From the NCBI GenBank assembly GCA_902632545.1, contig CACPCX010000002.1, positions 52,162-116,161 on the forward strand: a stretch of 64,000 bases of DNA, given 5' to 3'. The notes under the pieces were generated by a model. That model did not search any database, was not told where the DNA came from, and was given only the letters and a program-made list of their open reading frames with translations. Origin of the DNA: an uncultured Pelagibacteraceae bacterium (GTDB lineage Bacteria > Pseudomonadota > Alphaproteobacteria > Pelagibacterales > Pelagibacteraceae). Positions 1 to 9,107 of the stretch are shown here, in pieces. Within the stretch, counting starts at the first letter, position 1; each line of letters starts with the position of its first letter. The position numbers were made by a program, and so were the translations under genes.

Positions 1-1773
1 TTTTGGTGTTGAATAAAAACCTGATGATGAAAGAGAAATTCTATTTAAATATGCCTCTTGAATAATACTTTTAAATTCAAATTGCCTATTTCCAAATATT
101 ATATGTTGATCTTTATAAACTGCTTCCTGATTATAAATTTTATATTTTTTCTTTATAAATTTTTCTAAATTTAATTTAATTTTTGCTACTGCATTTAGCG
201 CTGCTGCTCCATTTAAATCAGTGGTTGATGAGGCTGCACTTGCTGATGTGTTTGGAACTTTAGATGTAGTGGTAGATGAAATATGAACTAAATCATAGGG
301 CAATCCTAATGAATTTGCTACCAATTGAGCTATTTTCGTATGTGTTCCTTGACCCATTTCTATACCTCCATGGTTCAAATATATACTTCCATCTGTATAA
401 ATATGGACAAGTGCTCCAGCTTGATTTAAGTGAATTGTTGTAAACGAAATACCAAATTTTAATGGTGTAATGGCAATGCCTCTCTTTTTAAATTTATTTA
501 CTTCATTAAATTTTTTTATATCAGAATATCTTTTCTTGTAATTTGATTTATTTTCTAAATTTTTGAATAATTCATTAATAACATTATCCTCGATAGTCAT
601 TCCATAATGAGTTACATTCTTTTTATCTTTTTGATAAAAATTGTTCTTTCTTACTTCGAGGGGATCTTTTTTTAAATACCTTGAAATATTATCTACAACA
701 TTCTCTATTGCCATCATTCCTTGGTTTCCACCAAATCCCCTAAATGCAGTTGAGGTTGGAATATTTGTCTTACATAGATTGTTTACCACCTCAATATCTG
801 AAATATAATATGCATTATCTATATGAAGCAAGGCTCGTTCATTTATTGCAGCTGATAAATCAGGCGACATTCCACAATTTGAGGATAAATTTATTTTTAA
901 TCCTTCTATAATTCCTTCATCATTAAAACCAACTTCATACTCAGAAAAAAACTCATGTCTTTTGCCAGTTAAAATTATATCATCATCTCTATCTAATCTT
1001 AATTTCACAGGTTGTCCTGATTTATTAGCCAATAACGCACAAATACAAGCTGTCATGAAATTTGTTTCTTTACCACCGAATCCACCTCCTATTCTTCTTA
1101 CTTCAACATTAATTGAATTACTTTTTTGATTAAACATTTTTGCAATTAATTGTTGTGTCTCTGAGGGGTGTTGTGTTGAGCTGTAAACTAAAAAATTATC
1201 ATCCTCTTTAGGAATTACAAAAGCTGCCTGACCTTCTAAATAAAAATGTTCTTGACTTCCTGTTGTAAAGCTACCTTTTAAAATATTTTTAGATATTTTT
1301 ATTTTCTTTGAAGCATTACCTCTTTTTATTTTTCTAGGCTTGAATAGAAACTGTTTTTTATTCAAAGCTTCTTTTATTGTAATTATAGGTTTTAAATCTT
1401 TATAGGTAACCTTGGCTTTTAAAACTGCTTTTCTAGCTAATTCTGTTGTTTCAGCTGCAACTGCAAATAAGGGTTGACCATAAAACTCAACTTTTTTTGT
1501 TGGAAAAATAGGGTCTCCATCAAAAACAGGCCCAACATCATTTCTACCAGGAATATCACTTTGTGTAACTACTGAAATAACACCTTTGCTATTTTTTACT
1601 TCGGTTAGATCAATTTTTTTAATTATAGCGTGTGCTTTTTTACTCAAACCAATTGCACCATAAATTGTATTTTTTGGTTCTACAATATCATCGGTATACT
1701 CAGCATATCCACTTACATGTTTGTAAGCACTATCGTGTGGTCTTATATCTCCAATAATATTATCTTTACTCAT
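1..1773 (-). CDS. xdhB: Xanthine dehydrogenase molybdenum-binding (large) subunit, partial (C-terminus beyond window edge)
   Basis: Open frame on - strand from ATG at 1771-1773 (MSKDNIIGDIRPHDSAYKHVSGYAEYTDDI...) running off the window; directly follows xdhA stop; Mo-hydroxylase-like content. Confidence 0.9.
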   Translation of the reverse strand, partial: MSKDNIIGDIRPHDSAYKHVSGYAEYTDDIVEPKNTIYGAIGLSKKAHAIIKKIDLTEVKNSKGVISVVTQSDIPGRNDVGPVFDGDPIFPTKKVEFYGQPLFAVAAETTELARKAVLKAKVTYKDLKPIITIKEALNKKQFLFKPRKIKRGNASKKIKISKNILKGSFTTGSQEHFYLEGQAAFVIPKEDDNFLVYSSTQHPSETQQLIAKMFNQKSNSINVEVRRIGGGFGGKETNFMTACICALLANKSGQPVKLRLDRDDDIILTGKRHEFFSEYEVGFNDEGIIEGLKINLSSNCGMSPDLSAAINERALLHIDNAYYISDIEVVNNLCKTNIPTSTAFRGFGGNQGMMAIENVVDNISRYLKKDPLEVRKNNFYQKDKKNVTHYGMTIEDNVINELFKNLENKSNYKKRYSDIKKFNEVNKFKKRGIAITPLKFGISFTTIHLNQAGALVHIYTDGSIYLNHGGIEMGQGTHTKIAQLVANSLGLPYDLVHISSTTTSKVPNTSASAASSTTDLNGAAALNAVAKIKLNLEKFIKKKYKIYNQEAVYKDQHIIFGNRQFEFKSIIQEAYLNRISLSSSGFYSTPK

Positions 1774-3210
1774 TCAATTAACTCTAGTTAACTTATTGGA
1801 ATTTATTTCTATAAAACATTTCATTAACAAATTTTTAGCTATCTCTAACCTATATTCTTTACTTGCTCTCATATCTCCAATAGGACTTAAATCTTCCTCA
1901 AGATAATTTTTTGCATGGTCAAAAGTATTAATATTAAGAGGCATATTTTTAAGAACTTTTTCACATGCCTTGGCTCTTTTTGGCACTGCAGCCATACCTC
2001 CATATGCAATATATGCCTCTTTAATTTGATTATTATTAATTTCAAAATTAAAAGAGCCACAAACAGAAGAAATATCATCATCAAATCTTTTTGAAATTTT
2101 AAAGGCTTTAAATATATTTTTTTTAAATAATGGGATTTTAATTGATCTTATAAATTCTGTTTTTTTTAGTTTAGTTTTCCTATAATCTAAAAAAAAATTA
2201 TTTATTGGTATAACTTTTCTTTTATTAAAACTCTCAATTAAAATCTCAGCATTTAAAGACAATAAAATTGGTAATGAATCTCCAATTGGAGATGCTGTAG
2301 CAATATTACCTCCTATGGTACCTACATTTCTGATTTGAACAGAACCATATCTTTTCAATACAGAATAAAAATCTGGATAATATTTCTTTATTTCATTTTC
2401 AAACTTAATTAAAGGAGTGGCTGCACCAATTTCTAAATAATTTTTATTTACTTTAATAAAATCTAATTCTTTTATCTCTTTTAAATCTATTATAAACGGA
2501 ATTTCTTTTCTTTCTTTTGTAACTGTTAAAGATAAATCTGTTCCACCTGCAAGAAAATTAAAATTAGAGTTATTTTTAATTATATTTTTTAATTCTTTGA
2601 TATTTTTAGGAGAGAAGTAAACTTTATCATCTTTTTTAATAAAAATATTATTTGGTTTGATGGTTTTTAATAATTTTATAGTTTTATTTTTATTTTTACT
2701 AAACTCATCTGTCTTATTTATCTTATTTAAACTTTTAGCAGCATCAATAATAGGTCTATAGCCAGTGCAACGACATAAATTTCCTGAAATAGAGTCTGTT
2801 ATTAATTCGCTATTGTAGCTTTTATTATTCTTAAACATTGAAAACAAAGACATAACAAACCCTGGAGTACAAAATCCACATTGTGAACCGTGAAATTTCA
2901 CCATTGCCTCTTGTACTGGATGAAGTTTCCCATCTTTAGAAACCAAATCCTCTACAATCAAAAGTTGTTTACCATTTAAAGATGGTACGAAAGAAATACA
3001 AGAATTAATTGAACTATATTTAACGTCATTGCTTACTAGCTCACCTAAAACAATGGTACATGCACCACAGCCACCTTCGGAGCATCCCTCCTTAGTTCCA
3101 GTTTTTTTTAATTCAGTCCTAATATAATTCAGAATTGTTTGATTAGGATCTGGGTTTTTAATTTCTAAAATTTTATCGTTCAAAAGGAACTTAACTGAAT
3201 TTGATATCAC
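1774..3210 (-). CDS. xdhA: Xanthine dehydrogenase small subunit (2Fe-2S + FAD domains)
   Basis: Motifs GCSEGGCGACTIVLGE, CGFCTPGFVMS, GNLCRCTGYRPI, FAD-binding domain with NFLAGGTDL and IGGNIATASPIGDSLP. Confidence 0.95.
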   Translation of the reverse strand: MISNSVKFLLNDKILEIKNPDPNQTILNYIRTELKKTGTKEGCSEGGCGACTIVLGELVSNDVKYSSINSCISFVPSLNGKQLLIVEDLVSKDGKLHPVQEAMVKFHGSQCGFCTPGFVMSLFSMFKNNKSYNSELITDSISGNLCRCTGYRPIIDAAKSLNKINKTDEFSKNKNKTIKLLKTIKPNNIFIKKDDKVYFSPKNIKELKNIIKNNSNFNFLAGGTDLSLTVTKERKEIPFIIDLKEIKELDFIKVNKNYLEIGAATPLIKFENEIKKYYPDFYSVLKRYGSVQIRNVGTIGGNIATASPIGDSLPILLSLNAEILIESFNKRKVIPINNFFLDYRKTKLKKTEFIRSIKIPLFKKNIFKAFKISKRFDDDISSVCGSFNFEINNNQIKEAYIAYGGMAAVPKRAKACEKVLKNMPLNINTFDHAKNYLEEDLSPIGDMRASKEYRLEIAKNLLMKCFIEINSNKLTRVN

Positions 3211-3561
3211 TTAACTGCCTCTATAAGTAGAATAGCTCCATGGAGATACCAATAAAGGTACATGATAATGTTGTGAAGGATCTGAAATACCAAATCTAAT
3301 AATTACATCATCCAAGAATGGTACATCACTTACTGATGACGTATCTTTAAAATATTCACCAATGTAAAAAACTAATTCGTATTTACCCTTAACAAAAATA
3401 TCTCCCTCTGCTAATGGAGAACTCGCTCTACCATCATCATTGAGTTTTATTGAAGTTATTTTTTTTCTTTCTGAATTATTTAAATAAAACAACTCAACTA
3501 AGATACCTTTTCCAGGTTTACCTGAATATACATCTAAAACATGAGTTGTGAGCTTTGTCAT
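3211..3561 (-). CDS. uraH: 5-hydroxyisourate hydrolase (transthyretin-like)
   Basis: N-terminal THVLDVYSGKPG and C-terminal YSTYRGS signature of HIUase. Confidence 0.95.
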   Translation of the reverse strand: MTKLTTHVLDVYSGKPGKGILVELFYLNNSERKKITSIKLNDDGRASSPLAEGDIFVKGKYELVFYIGEYFKDTSSVSDVPFLDDVIIRFGISDPSQHYHVPLLVSPWSYSTYRGS

Positions 3562-3609
3562 AAAATTATAGTATCATTTAAATTTCAAACTTAAATTATT
3601 TAAAATTAT

Positions 3610-4107
3610 ATGAGAACAATAGATAACATTAACGATCTTAACAAGTCTGATTTTTTGTCAATATTTGGTAATGTTTTTGAAAAGACTGAATCTGTGGCTT
3701 TAGAGGCTTTTGAGTCTAAACCATTTAAAAATTTTGAAGATATTGTGCTTAAAATGTTAAATATTTATGAAAATTATGAAAAAAATAAAATTTTAGAAAT
3801 TTTAAACGCACATCCAGAACTTGCAGTAGCAAAAAAAATGACTTCAGAATCTATATCGGAACAAGCTTCAGCAAAATTGAACCAATGTTCTGACGATGAA
3901 TATGAGGAATTTAAAAAGCTAAATTTAGAATATAAAAAAAAGTTTAATTTTCCTTTTATAATTGCGGTAAAAGGTAAAGATAAAAATGAAATTTTGAATA
4001 ATTTTAGACAAAGAATACAAAGTGATGTAGAAAGTGAATTCTTTGAAGCAAAAAAACAAGTAAAAAAAATTGCAACCTTTCGTTTAAATGAAATAAATAA
4101 AAAATGA
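3610..4107 (+). CDS. uraD: OHCU decarboxylase
   Basis: 165 aa with HPELA and FPFIIAVKGK motifs of the OHCU decarboxylase family; in urate operon context. Confidence 0.9.
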   Translation: MRTIDNINDLNKSDFLSIFGNVFEKTESVALEAFESKPFKNFEDIVLKMLNIYENYEKNKILEILNAHPELAVAKKMTSESISEQASAKLNQCSDDEYEEFKKLNLEYKKKFNFPFIIAVKGKDKNEILNNFRQRIQSDVESEFFEAKKQVKKIATFRLNEINKK

Positions 4108-5090
4108 AAAAATTTATAAGTGCGAAAATGATTAATTTAGCAGATCCTAGGATTGGATCTAAAATTATATACAAGACTGATGATTTTTTTGCAGCTGCTC
4201 ATAGAATATTAAAAATTGATCCTCCAGTTTTTAAAGATGGATTATTCGACAAACATGGAAAATGGATGGATGGATGGGAAACTAGAAGAAGAAGATTAAA
4301 AGGTTTCGATTATTTAATTTTAAAACTAGGAAAGCCTGGAAAGATATTTGATATAGATATTGATACAACTCACTTCAATGGAAACCAACCTACCCATGCT
4401 TCTGTAGAGGGTTGTTTCAGTAAGAATAAACCAAGCAAAAAAACAAAATGGCTTCAATTACTTGGAAAAAAAAGACTTGGGGCAAACAAAAACCATAGTT
4501 TTAAATCACAAAATAAATCAGTTTTTAATTATATAAAATTGAACATTTTTCCAGATGGTGGAGTTGCAAGACTTAGACTTTATGGAAAAATTGAAATGGA
4601 AAAAAACATTTTGAAAAATAAAAATATTAACCTAACATCTGTCTTAACTGGTGCTTCAATTGTTGGTTGTAATAATGAACACTTTGGCAGAGCTGAAAAT
4701 GTTATAGCTCCTGGTAAAGGAAAAAATATGGGAGATGGTTGGGAAACACGAAGAAGTAGAGGTAAAAACTTTGATTGGCTCATAATCAAATTTGGAAAAC
4801 CAGGCTTAATTAAAAGATTGGAGATAGACACTCATCATTTTAAAGGGAATTACCCCGATACTTGCTCAATTCAAACTGCAAATATTTCAAAAGATCTATC
4901 TAATAAATCAATTGTCAATAATTCAAAGAATTGGAAAATTATTGTAAATAAATCCAAACTATCTGCTCATAAAAAACATATTTTTAAAAAGTTCTTAATT
5001 AAAAGAAATAAGGAAAATTATCTTAGAATAAATATCTTTCCAGATGGAGGAATTTCAAGAATAAGAGCATTCGGAAATTTTGTAAAATGA
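4104..5090 (+). CDS. alc: Allantoicase
   Basis: Two homologous allantoicase repeats (DGWETRRRRLKGFDYLILKLGKPG... and DGWETRRSRGKNFDWLIIKFGKPG...); FPDGG(V/I)xRxRxxG twice. Confidence 0.95.
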   Translation: MKKFISAKMINLADPRIGSKIIYKTDDFFAAAHRILKIDPPVFKDGLFDKHGKWMDGWETRRRRLKGFDYLILKLGKPGKIFDIDIDTTHFNGNQPTHASVEGCFSKNKPSKKTKWLQLLGKKRLGANKNHSFKSQNKSVFNYIKLNIFPDGGVARLRLYGKIEMEKNILKNKNINLTSVLTGASIVGCNNEHFGRAENVIAPGKGKNMGDGWETRRSRGKNFDWLIIKFGKPGLIKRLEIDTHHFKGNYPDTCSIQTANISKDLSNKSIVNNSKNWKIIVNKSKLSAHKKHIFKKFLIKRNKENYLRINIFPDGGISRIRAFGNFVK

Positions 5091-5578
5091 ACGTAATAAA
5101 AGCAAAAAAAATAACTAAAAAAAATTTTTCTAAATTCGGTCAATTAATAGATACTTCTAAAAAAAATCCTATAAATATTAATGATGGGTATGCAAAACGA
5201 TTTGATAATTTAATAAATATAAATACCTCTAAAAAAAAGGGAAAAGCAATCGTTAGTATTTTTAAAGCAAAAAAAAGAAAGTTTCCAATGAAGATTAATA
5301 TGATGGAAAAACACCCTCTAGGAAGCCAAGCCTTTATACCAATGGAGGATACTAAATTTTTAGTATTTGTAGCGCCAAGAGGAAATAAACCAGATATAAA
5401 TAAAATCAAATCCTTTGTTGTCCCTAAACAAACTGGAGTTAATTACAATGCTGGTATTTGGCACTTTCCGCTTATTTCTATGAAAAATATGAATTTTCTT
5501 ATTGTTGATAGAAAAGGAAAAGGAAACAATCTTGTTATTTATAAATTTAAAAAAGATAAAATTATTTTAAAAAAATGA
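5087..5578 (+). CDS. allA: Ureidoglycolate lyase
   Basis: AllA-type cupin: MEKHPLGSQAFIPM, YNAGIWHFPL; in operon with alc. Confidence 0.9.
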   Translation: MNVIKAKKITKKNFSKFGQLIDTSKKNPININDGYAKRFDNLININTSKKKGKAIVSIFKAKKRKFPMKINMMEKHPLGSQAFIPMEDTKFLVFVAPRGNKPDINKIKSFVVPKQTGVNYNAGIWHFPLISMKNMNFLIVDRKGKGNNLVIYKFKKDKIILKK

Positions 5579-6474
5579 AAAAAAAATATCCAAGAGATTT
5601 AGTGGGATATGGCTCCAAAAAAGTTAATGTAAGGTGGCCTGGTAATGCTAAGTTAGCTTTGCAATTTGTGCTAAATTATGAGGAAGGGGCAGAGAATTGT
5701 ACTCTTCATGGTGACAAAACTTCAGAAGTATTTTTATCAGAAATTATAGGAGCAAAACCAATTAAAGGGCGACACTTAAATATGGAATCGATTTATGAAT
5801 ATGGATCACGAAGAGGGTTTTGGAGAATTCATGATCTATTTAATAAAAAAAAAATTCCACTAACTATTTTTGGAGTTGGTATGGCATTAGAAAGAAATAA
5901 AGAAGTTTGTTCAGCTATAAAAAAAGCAAATTATGAAGTTGCTAGTCATGGGTGGAGATGGATTGATTATCAAAATGTACCAAAGAAAAAAGAAAAGAAT
6001 GATATGAAACTTGCAGTAAAATCTATAAAAAAGATTTTTGGTACCCAACCTGCTGGTTGGTACACTGGTAGGTGTAGTACAAATACTCTGGATTTAGTAA
6101 TTGATAATGGTAATTTTTTATACTGTAGCGATACATACAGTGATGATCTCCCTTATTGGTTAAAAAAAGGTAATAAAAAACAACTCATGATTCCTTATAC
6201 ACTTGATAACAATGATATGAGATTTGCAACCAATCAAGGATTTAATTCAGGTGAACAATTTTATAATTATTTAAAAGATAGTTTCGATGCTCTTTATGAG
6301 GAAGGAAAAACTTCGCCAAAGATGATGTCAGTTGGCTTGCATTGTAGATTAATTGGAAGGCCCGGTAGAATACAGTCCCTTAAAAAATTTATAAATTATA
6401 TCATAAAATTTAAGGATATTTGGATTTGCAAAAGAGAAGATATAGCTAAACATTGGATAAAAAATTATAGTTAA
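5575..6474 (+). CDS. puuE: Allantoinase of the PuuE / polysaccharide-deacetylase type
   Basis: NodB-like fold protein starting YPRDLVGYG...WPGNAKLALQFVLNYEEGAE; ASHGWRWIDY; typical PuuE. Confidence 0.9.
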   Translation: MKKKYPRDLVGYGSKKVNVRWPGNAKLALQFVLNYEEGAENCTLHGDKTSEVFLSEIIGAKPIKGRHLNMESIYEYGSRRGFWRIHDLFNKKKIPLTIFGVGMALERNKEVCSAIKKANYEVASHGWRWIDYQNVPKKKEKNDMKLAVKSIKKIFGTQPAGWYTGRCSTNTLDLVIDNGNFLYCSDTYSDDLPYWLKKGNKKQLMIPYTLDNNDMRFATNQGFNSGEQFYNYLKDSFDALYEEGKTSPKMMSVGLHCRLIGRPGRIQSLKKFINYIIKFKDIWICKREDIAKHWIKNYS

Positions 6475-6478
6475 TTTA

Positions 6479-6799
6479 TTATTGTTCCGCTGCTATAGAA
6501 GTATAGTGAGCAACAGCTTCTATTTCGTCATTAGTTAGTATGCCCTCCATTGCTGGCATTACCCCTATGCCATTTCTTACAGCCATTATAATTCTTTGTA
6601 TATCGGGTCTGATTTCATTTAAATTTGGACCGACCATCGCGTTAGATCCAGCATCAGAGAGAGTATGACACGCAACACAATTTCCTGTACCCAAAAAAAC
6701 TTCTTTTCCTATATTAAATAATTCATCTGCATTAACTTGATTAATTGATGCAAATATTAAAAATAATGTACAAAATAAATTTAAAAATAATTTTTTCAT
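6479..6799 (-). CDS. Small secreted c-type cytochrome
   Basis: Signal peptide (MKKLFLNLFCTLFLIFASINQVNA), heme motif CVACH, candidate axial Met in GVMPAMEG. Confidence 0.85.
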   Translation of the reverse strand: MKKLFLNLFCTLFLIFASINQVNADELFNIGKEVFLGTGNCVACHTLSDAGSNAMVGPNLNEIRPDIQRIIMAVRNGIGVMPAMEGILTNDEIEAVAHYTSIAAEQ

Positions 6800-6844
6800 T
6801 ACAAATTTGGTATCATAAATTAAAAAATTAAAAAGAAGAATTAA

Positions 6845-7174
6845 ATGGAAAATTTACACGAATTAGAAATTACAGAGAAAGCGATTTCTTGGATAAAATT
6901 TAATAAAAAAGTAGTTCTGGCAACAGTTATAAGTACTTGGGGATCATCCCCGTTCAGAACAGGAACAAAAATGATAATTAATGAGGAAGGCGATTTTTTA
7001 GGCTCGGTATCTGGGGGGTGTGTTGAGGCTAATGTAATTGAAGAAAGTATTGAATTATTGAAAAATAATTACCAATTCAAAAAACTAGAATTTAATGTTT
7101 CGGACGAAAATGCTTGGAACTTGGGTCTTGCATGCGGAGGAAACATATCAGTATACATTGAGAAAATTAATTAA
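6845..7174 (+). CDS. XdhC/CoxI N-terminal domain protein (Mo-hydroxylase maturation), first half of split XdhC
   Basis: VISTWGSSPFRTGTKMIINEEGDFLGSVSGGCVEANVIEE; ends at domain boundary. Confidence 0.85.
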   Translation: MENLHELEITEKAISWIKFNKKVVLATVISTWGSSPFRTGTKMIINEEGDFLGSVSGGCVEANVIEESIELLKNNYQFKKLEFNVSDENAWNLGLACGGNISVYIEKIN

Positions 7175-7860
7175 TGAAAATAGAAATACTTCAAGAAATT
7201 GTCAAAAAAAAATCCTCAAAAAAACGATTTGCAGTTTTAAAAAATTTAACGAATGGTAAAAGTGAATTATTTGAAGTTGGTAGTCCACTAAGTGATGAAT
7301 TAAATGTTCACAAAAAAGATATAGAAAATTATTATAATCTTCAAAAAAACGGTATAATAAATGAAACTAATATATTTATTGAAAATTATACAAAACCTAT
7401 TGAAGTTATTATAGTAGGTGCAGTTCATATTGCTCAATATTTAATTGATTTCTCAAAAAATCTTAATTTAATGATTACCATTATTGATCCCAGAGAATAT
7501 TTTACAAAGAAACAAACATTTAAAAATGTTAAGATTATAAATGAATGGCCTGAAAAAATTCTAGAACAATTACAATCTAATAATAATAGTGCATTAATTA
7601 CCCTAACCCATGATCCAAAAATAGATGATCCGGCATTACAATTTGCGTTAAAAAATAAATTTTTTTATATTGGAGCACTAGGAAGTAAAAAAACTCATGA
7701 AAAAAGATGTCAAAGACTAAAAGATTCTGGTCACACCAAAGAACAAATTGATTCTATTCATGGACCAATAGGATTAAAACTTGGTGGAAAATCTGCTACA
7801 GAAATAGCTTTATCAATAATTGCTCAGTTAGTTTTAGAAATTAATAAATTGAAAATTTAA
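7174..7860 (+). CDS. XdhC C-terminal Rossmann domain protein, second half of split XdhC
   Basis: VIIVGAVHIAQYL Rossmann motif, ALITLTHDPKIDDPAL, YIGALGSKKTHEKR, HGPIGLKLGGKSATEIALSI; TAATG overlap with previous ORF. Confidence 0.85.
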   Translation: MKIEILQEIVKKKSSKKRFAVLKNLTNGKSELFEVGSPLSDELNVHKKDIENYYNLQKNGIINETNIFIENYTKPIEVIIVGAVHIAQYLIDFSKNLNLMITIIDPREYFTKKQTFKNVKIINEWPEKILEQLQSNNNSALITLTHDPKIDDPALQFALKNKFFYIGALGSKKTHEKRCQRLKDSGHTKEQIDSIHGPIGLKLGGKSATEIALSIIAQLVLEINKLKI

Positions 7861-7912
7861 CTTTTTTTAATTTGGTAATAAGTTATTTTTCATAGAAAAT
7901 TTAAAAAAAAAT

Positions 7913-8803
7913 ATGAAAATATTTGATTGTTTTATGTATTTTGATGAAGAGATTATTTTAGATCTTAGATTAAATATTCTTAATCCATACATCGATTATT
8001 TTATCATAGTTGAGAGTTCATATACTCATAAAGGAGACAAAAGAAATTTAAAATTTGATATAAATAAATTTGATAAGTTTAAAGAAAAAATTATTTATCT
8101 AACTTATGATGAAATACCAGGCGAAATCGAAGAAGTATTTGAAAACGACAGTGAGGATGAAAAATCAAGAAAATTTATATTAAATGCTGCTCACAGAGAA
8201 AATGGGCAAAGAAACTATATTTCTAAAGGTTTAAAAAATGCTAAAGATGAAGATTTGATTTTAATATCAGATGTTGATGAAATTCCTAATTTACAAAGTT
8301 TAAACTTTAAAGAAATTAAGAGTGAAATCATCCTATTCAAACAAGATATGTTTTATTATAAGTTAAATTTAAAAATGCCAGACATGGTATGGTCTGGTAC
8401 TAAAGGATGCAAAAAAAAGAATTTTAAAAACCCACAGTGGCTAAGAAATATTAAAGATAAAAAATATCCTATTTACAGATTAGATACCCTTTTTTCAGAA
8501 AAAAAATATATCAATTTAAAATTTATAGATAACGGTGGCTGGCATTTTTCTAATATAAAAACACCAGAAGAAATTGAGCATAAACTAAAATCATATCTTC
8601 ATCATAGAGAGTTTGATGTTAATCCAATATCACTAGATGAAATAAAAAATATAATAAAAAATAAACAAGCAATTTATGATTTAAAAGTTGACAAAAAAGT
8701 GAACAAAATAGGAAATGGAAGTGACTTAGAAGAGTATCCGTTATCAAAATTACCTCCTTACTTGCAAAAGAATAAAGAAAAATATAATTTGTGGTTAGAT
8801 TGA
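7913..8803 (+). CDS. Glycosyltransferase family 17-like protein
   Basis: MKIFDCFMYFDEEIILDLRLNIL...DYFIIVESSYTHKGDKR and LILISDVDEIPN (DxD) typical of GT17. Confidence 0.8.
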   Translation: MKIFDCFMYFDEEIILDLRLNILNPYIDYFIIVESSYTHKGDKRNLKFDINKFDKFKEKIIYLTYDEIPGEIEEVFENDSEDEKSRKFILNAAHRENGQRNYISKGLKNAKDEDLILISDVDEIPNLQSLNFKEIKSEIILFKQDMFYYKLNLKMPDMVWSGTKGCKKKNFKNPQWLRNIKDKKYPIYRLDTLFSEKKYINLKFIDNGGWHFSNIKTPEEIEHKLKSYLHHREFDVNPISLDEIKNIIKNKQAIYDLKVDKKVNKIGNGSDLEEYPLSKLPPYLQKNKEKYNLWLD

Positions 8804-8804
8804 A

Positions 8805-9095
8805 ATGAAAAAAGCTTATTGGATTGCGAATTATACTGAAATAAAAGACGACGAACGACTTAAAAAATATGCCGTTAAAGCTAAAGAAGCGGTTGAAAAA
8901 TATTCTGGTAAAATAATAGCAAGAAGTGCAAATAATGTAACTTTAGAAGGCAGAGAAATGATAAGAGTAGCTCTTGCAGAATTTCCAAATATTGAAACAG
9001 CAAAAAATTGTTACAATTCTAAAGAGTATGTTGAGGCTAGAAAACATTTAGAAAATAATGCTACTAGAGAACACATAATTTTTGAGGGAATGTAG
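8805..9095 (+). CDS. DUF1330 domain protein
   Basis: 96 aa dimeric alpha/beta-barrel-like protein: KKAYWIANYTEIKD...EFPNIETAKNCYNSKEYVEAR. Confidence 0.75.
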   Translation: MKKAYWIANYTEIKDDERLKKYAVKAKEAVEKYSGKIIARSANNVTLEGREMIRVALAEFPNIETAKNCYNSKEYVEARKHLENNATREHIIFEGM

Positions 9096-9107
9096 GCTAA
9101 TGAAGAA

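Noticed and set aside
1887-2084. 65-aa ORF inside xdhA, same strand, other frame
   Set aside because: Alternative-frame low-complexity peptide (I/L/K-rich) inside xdhA
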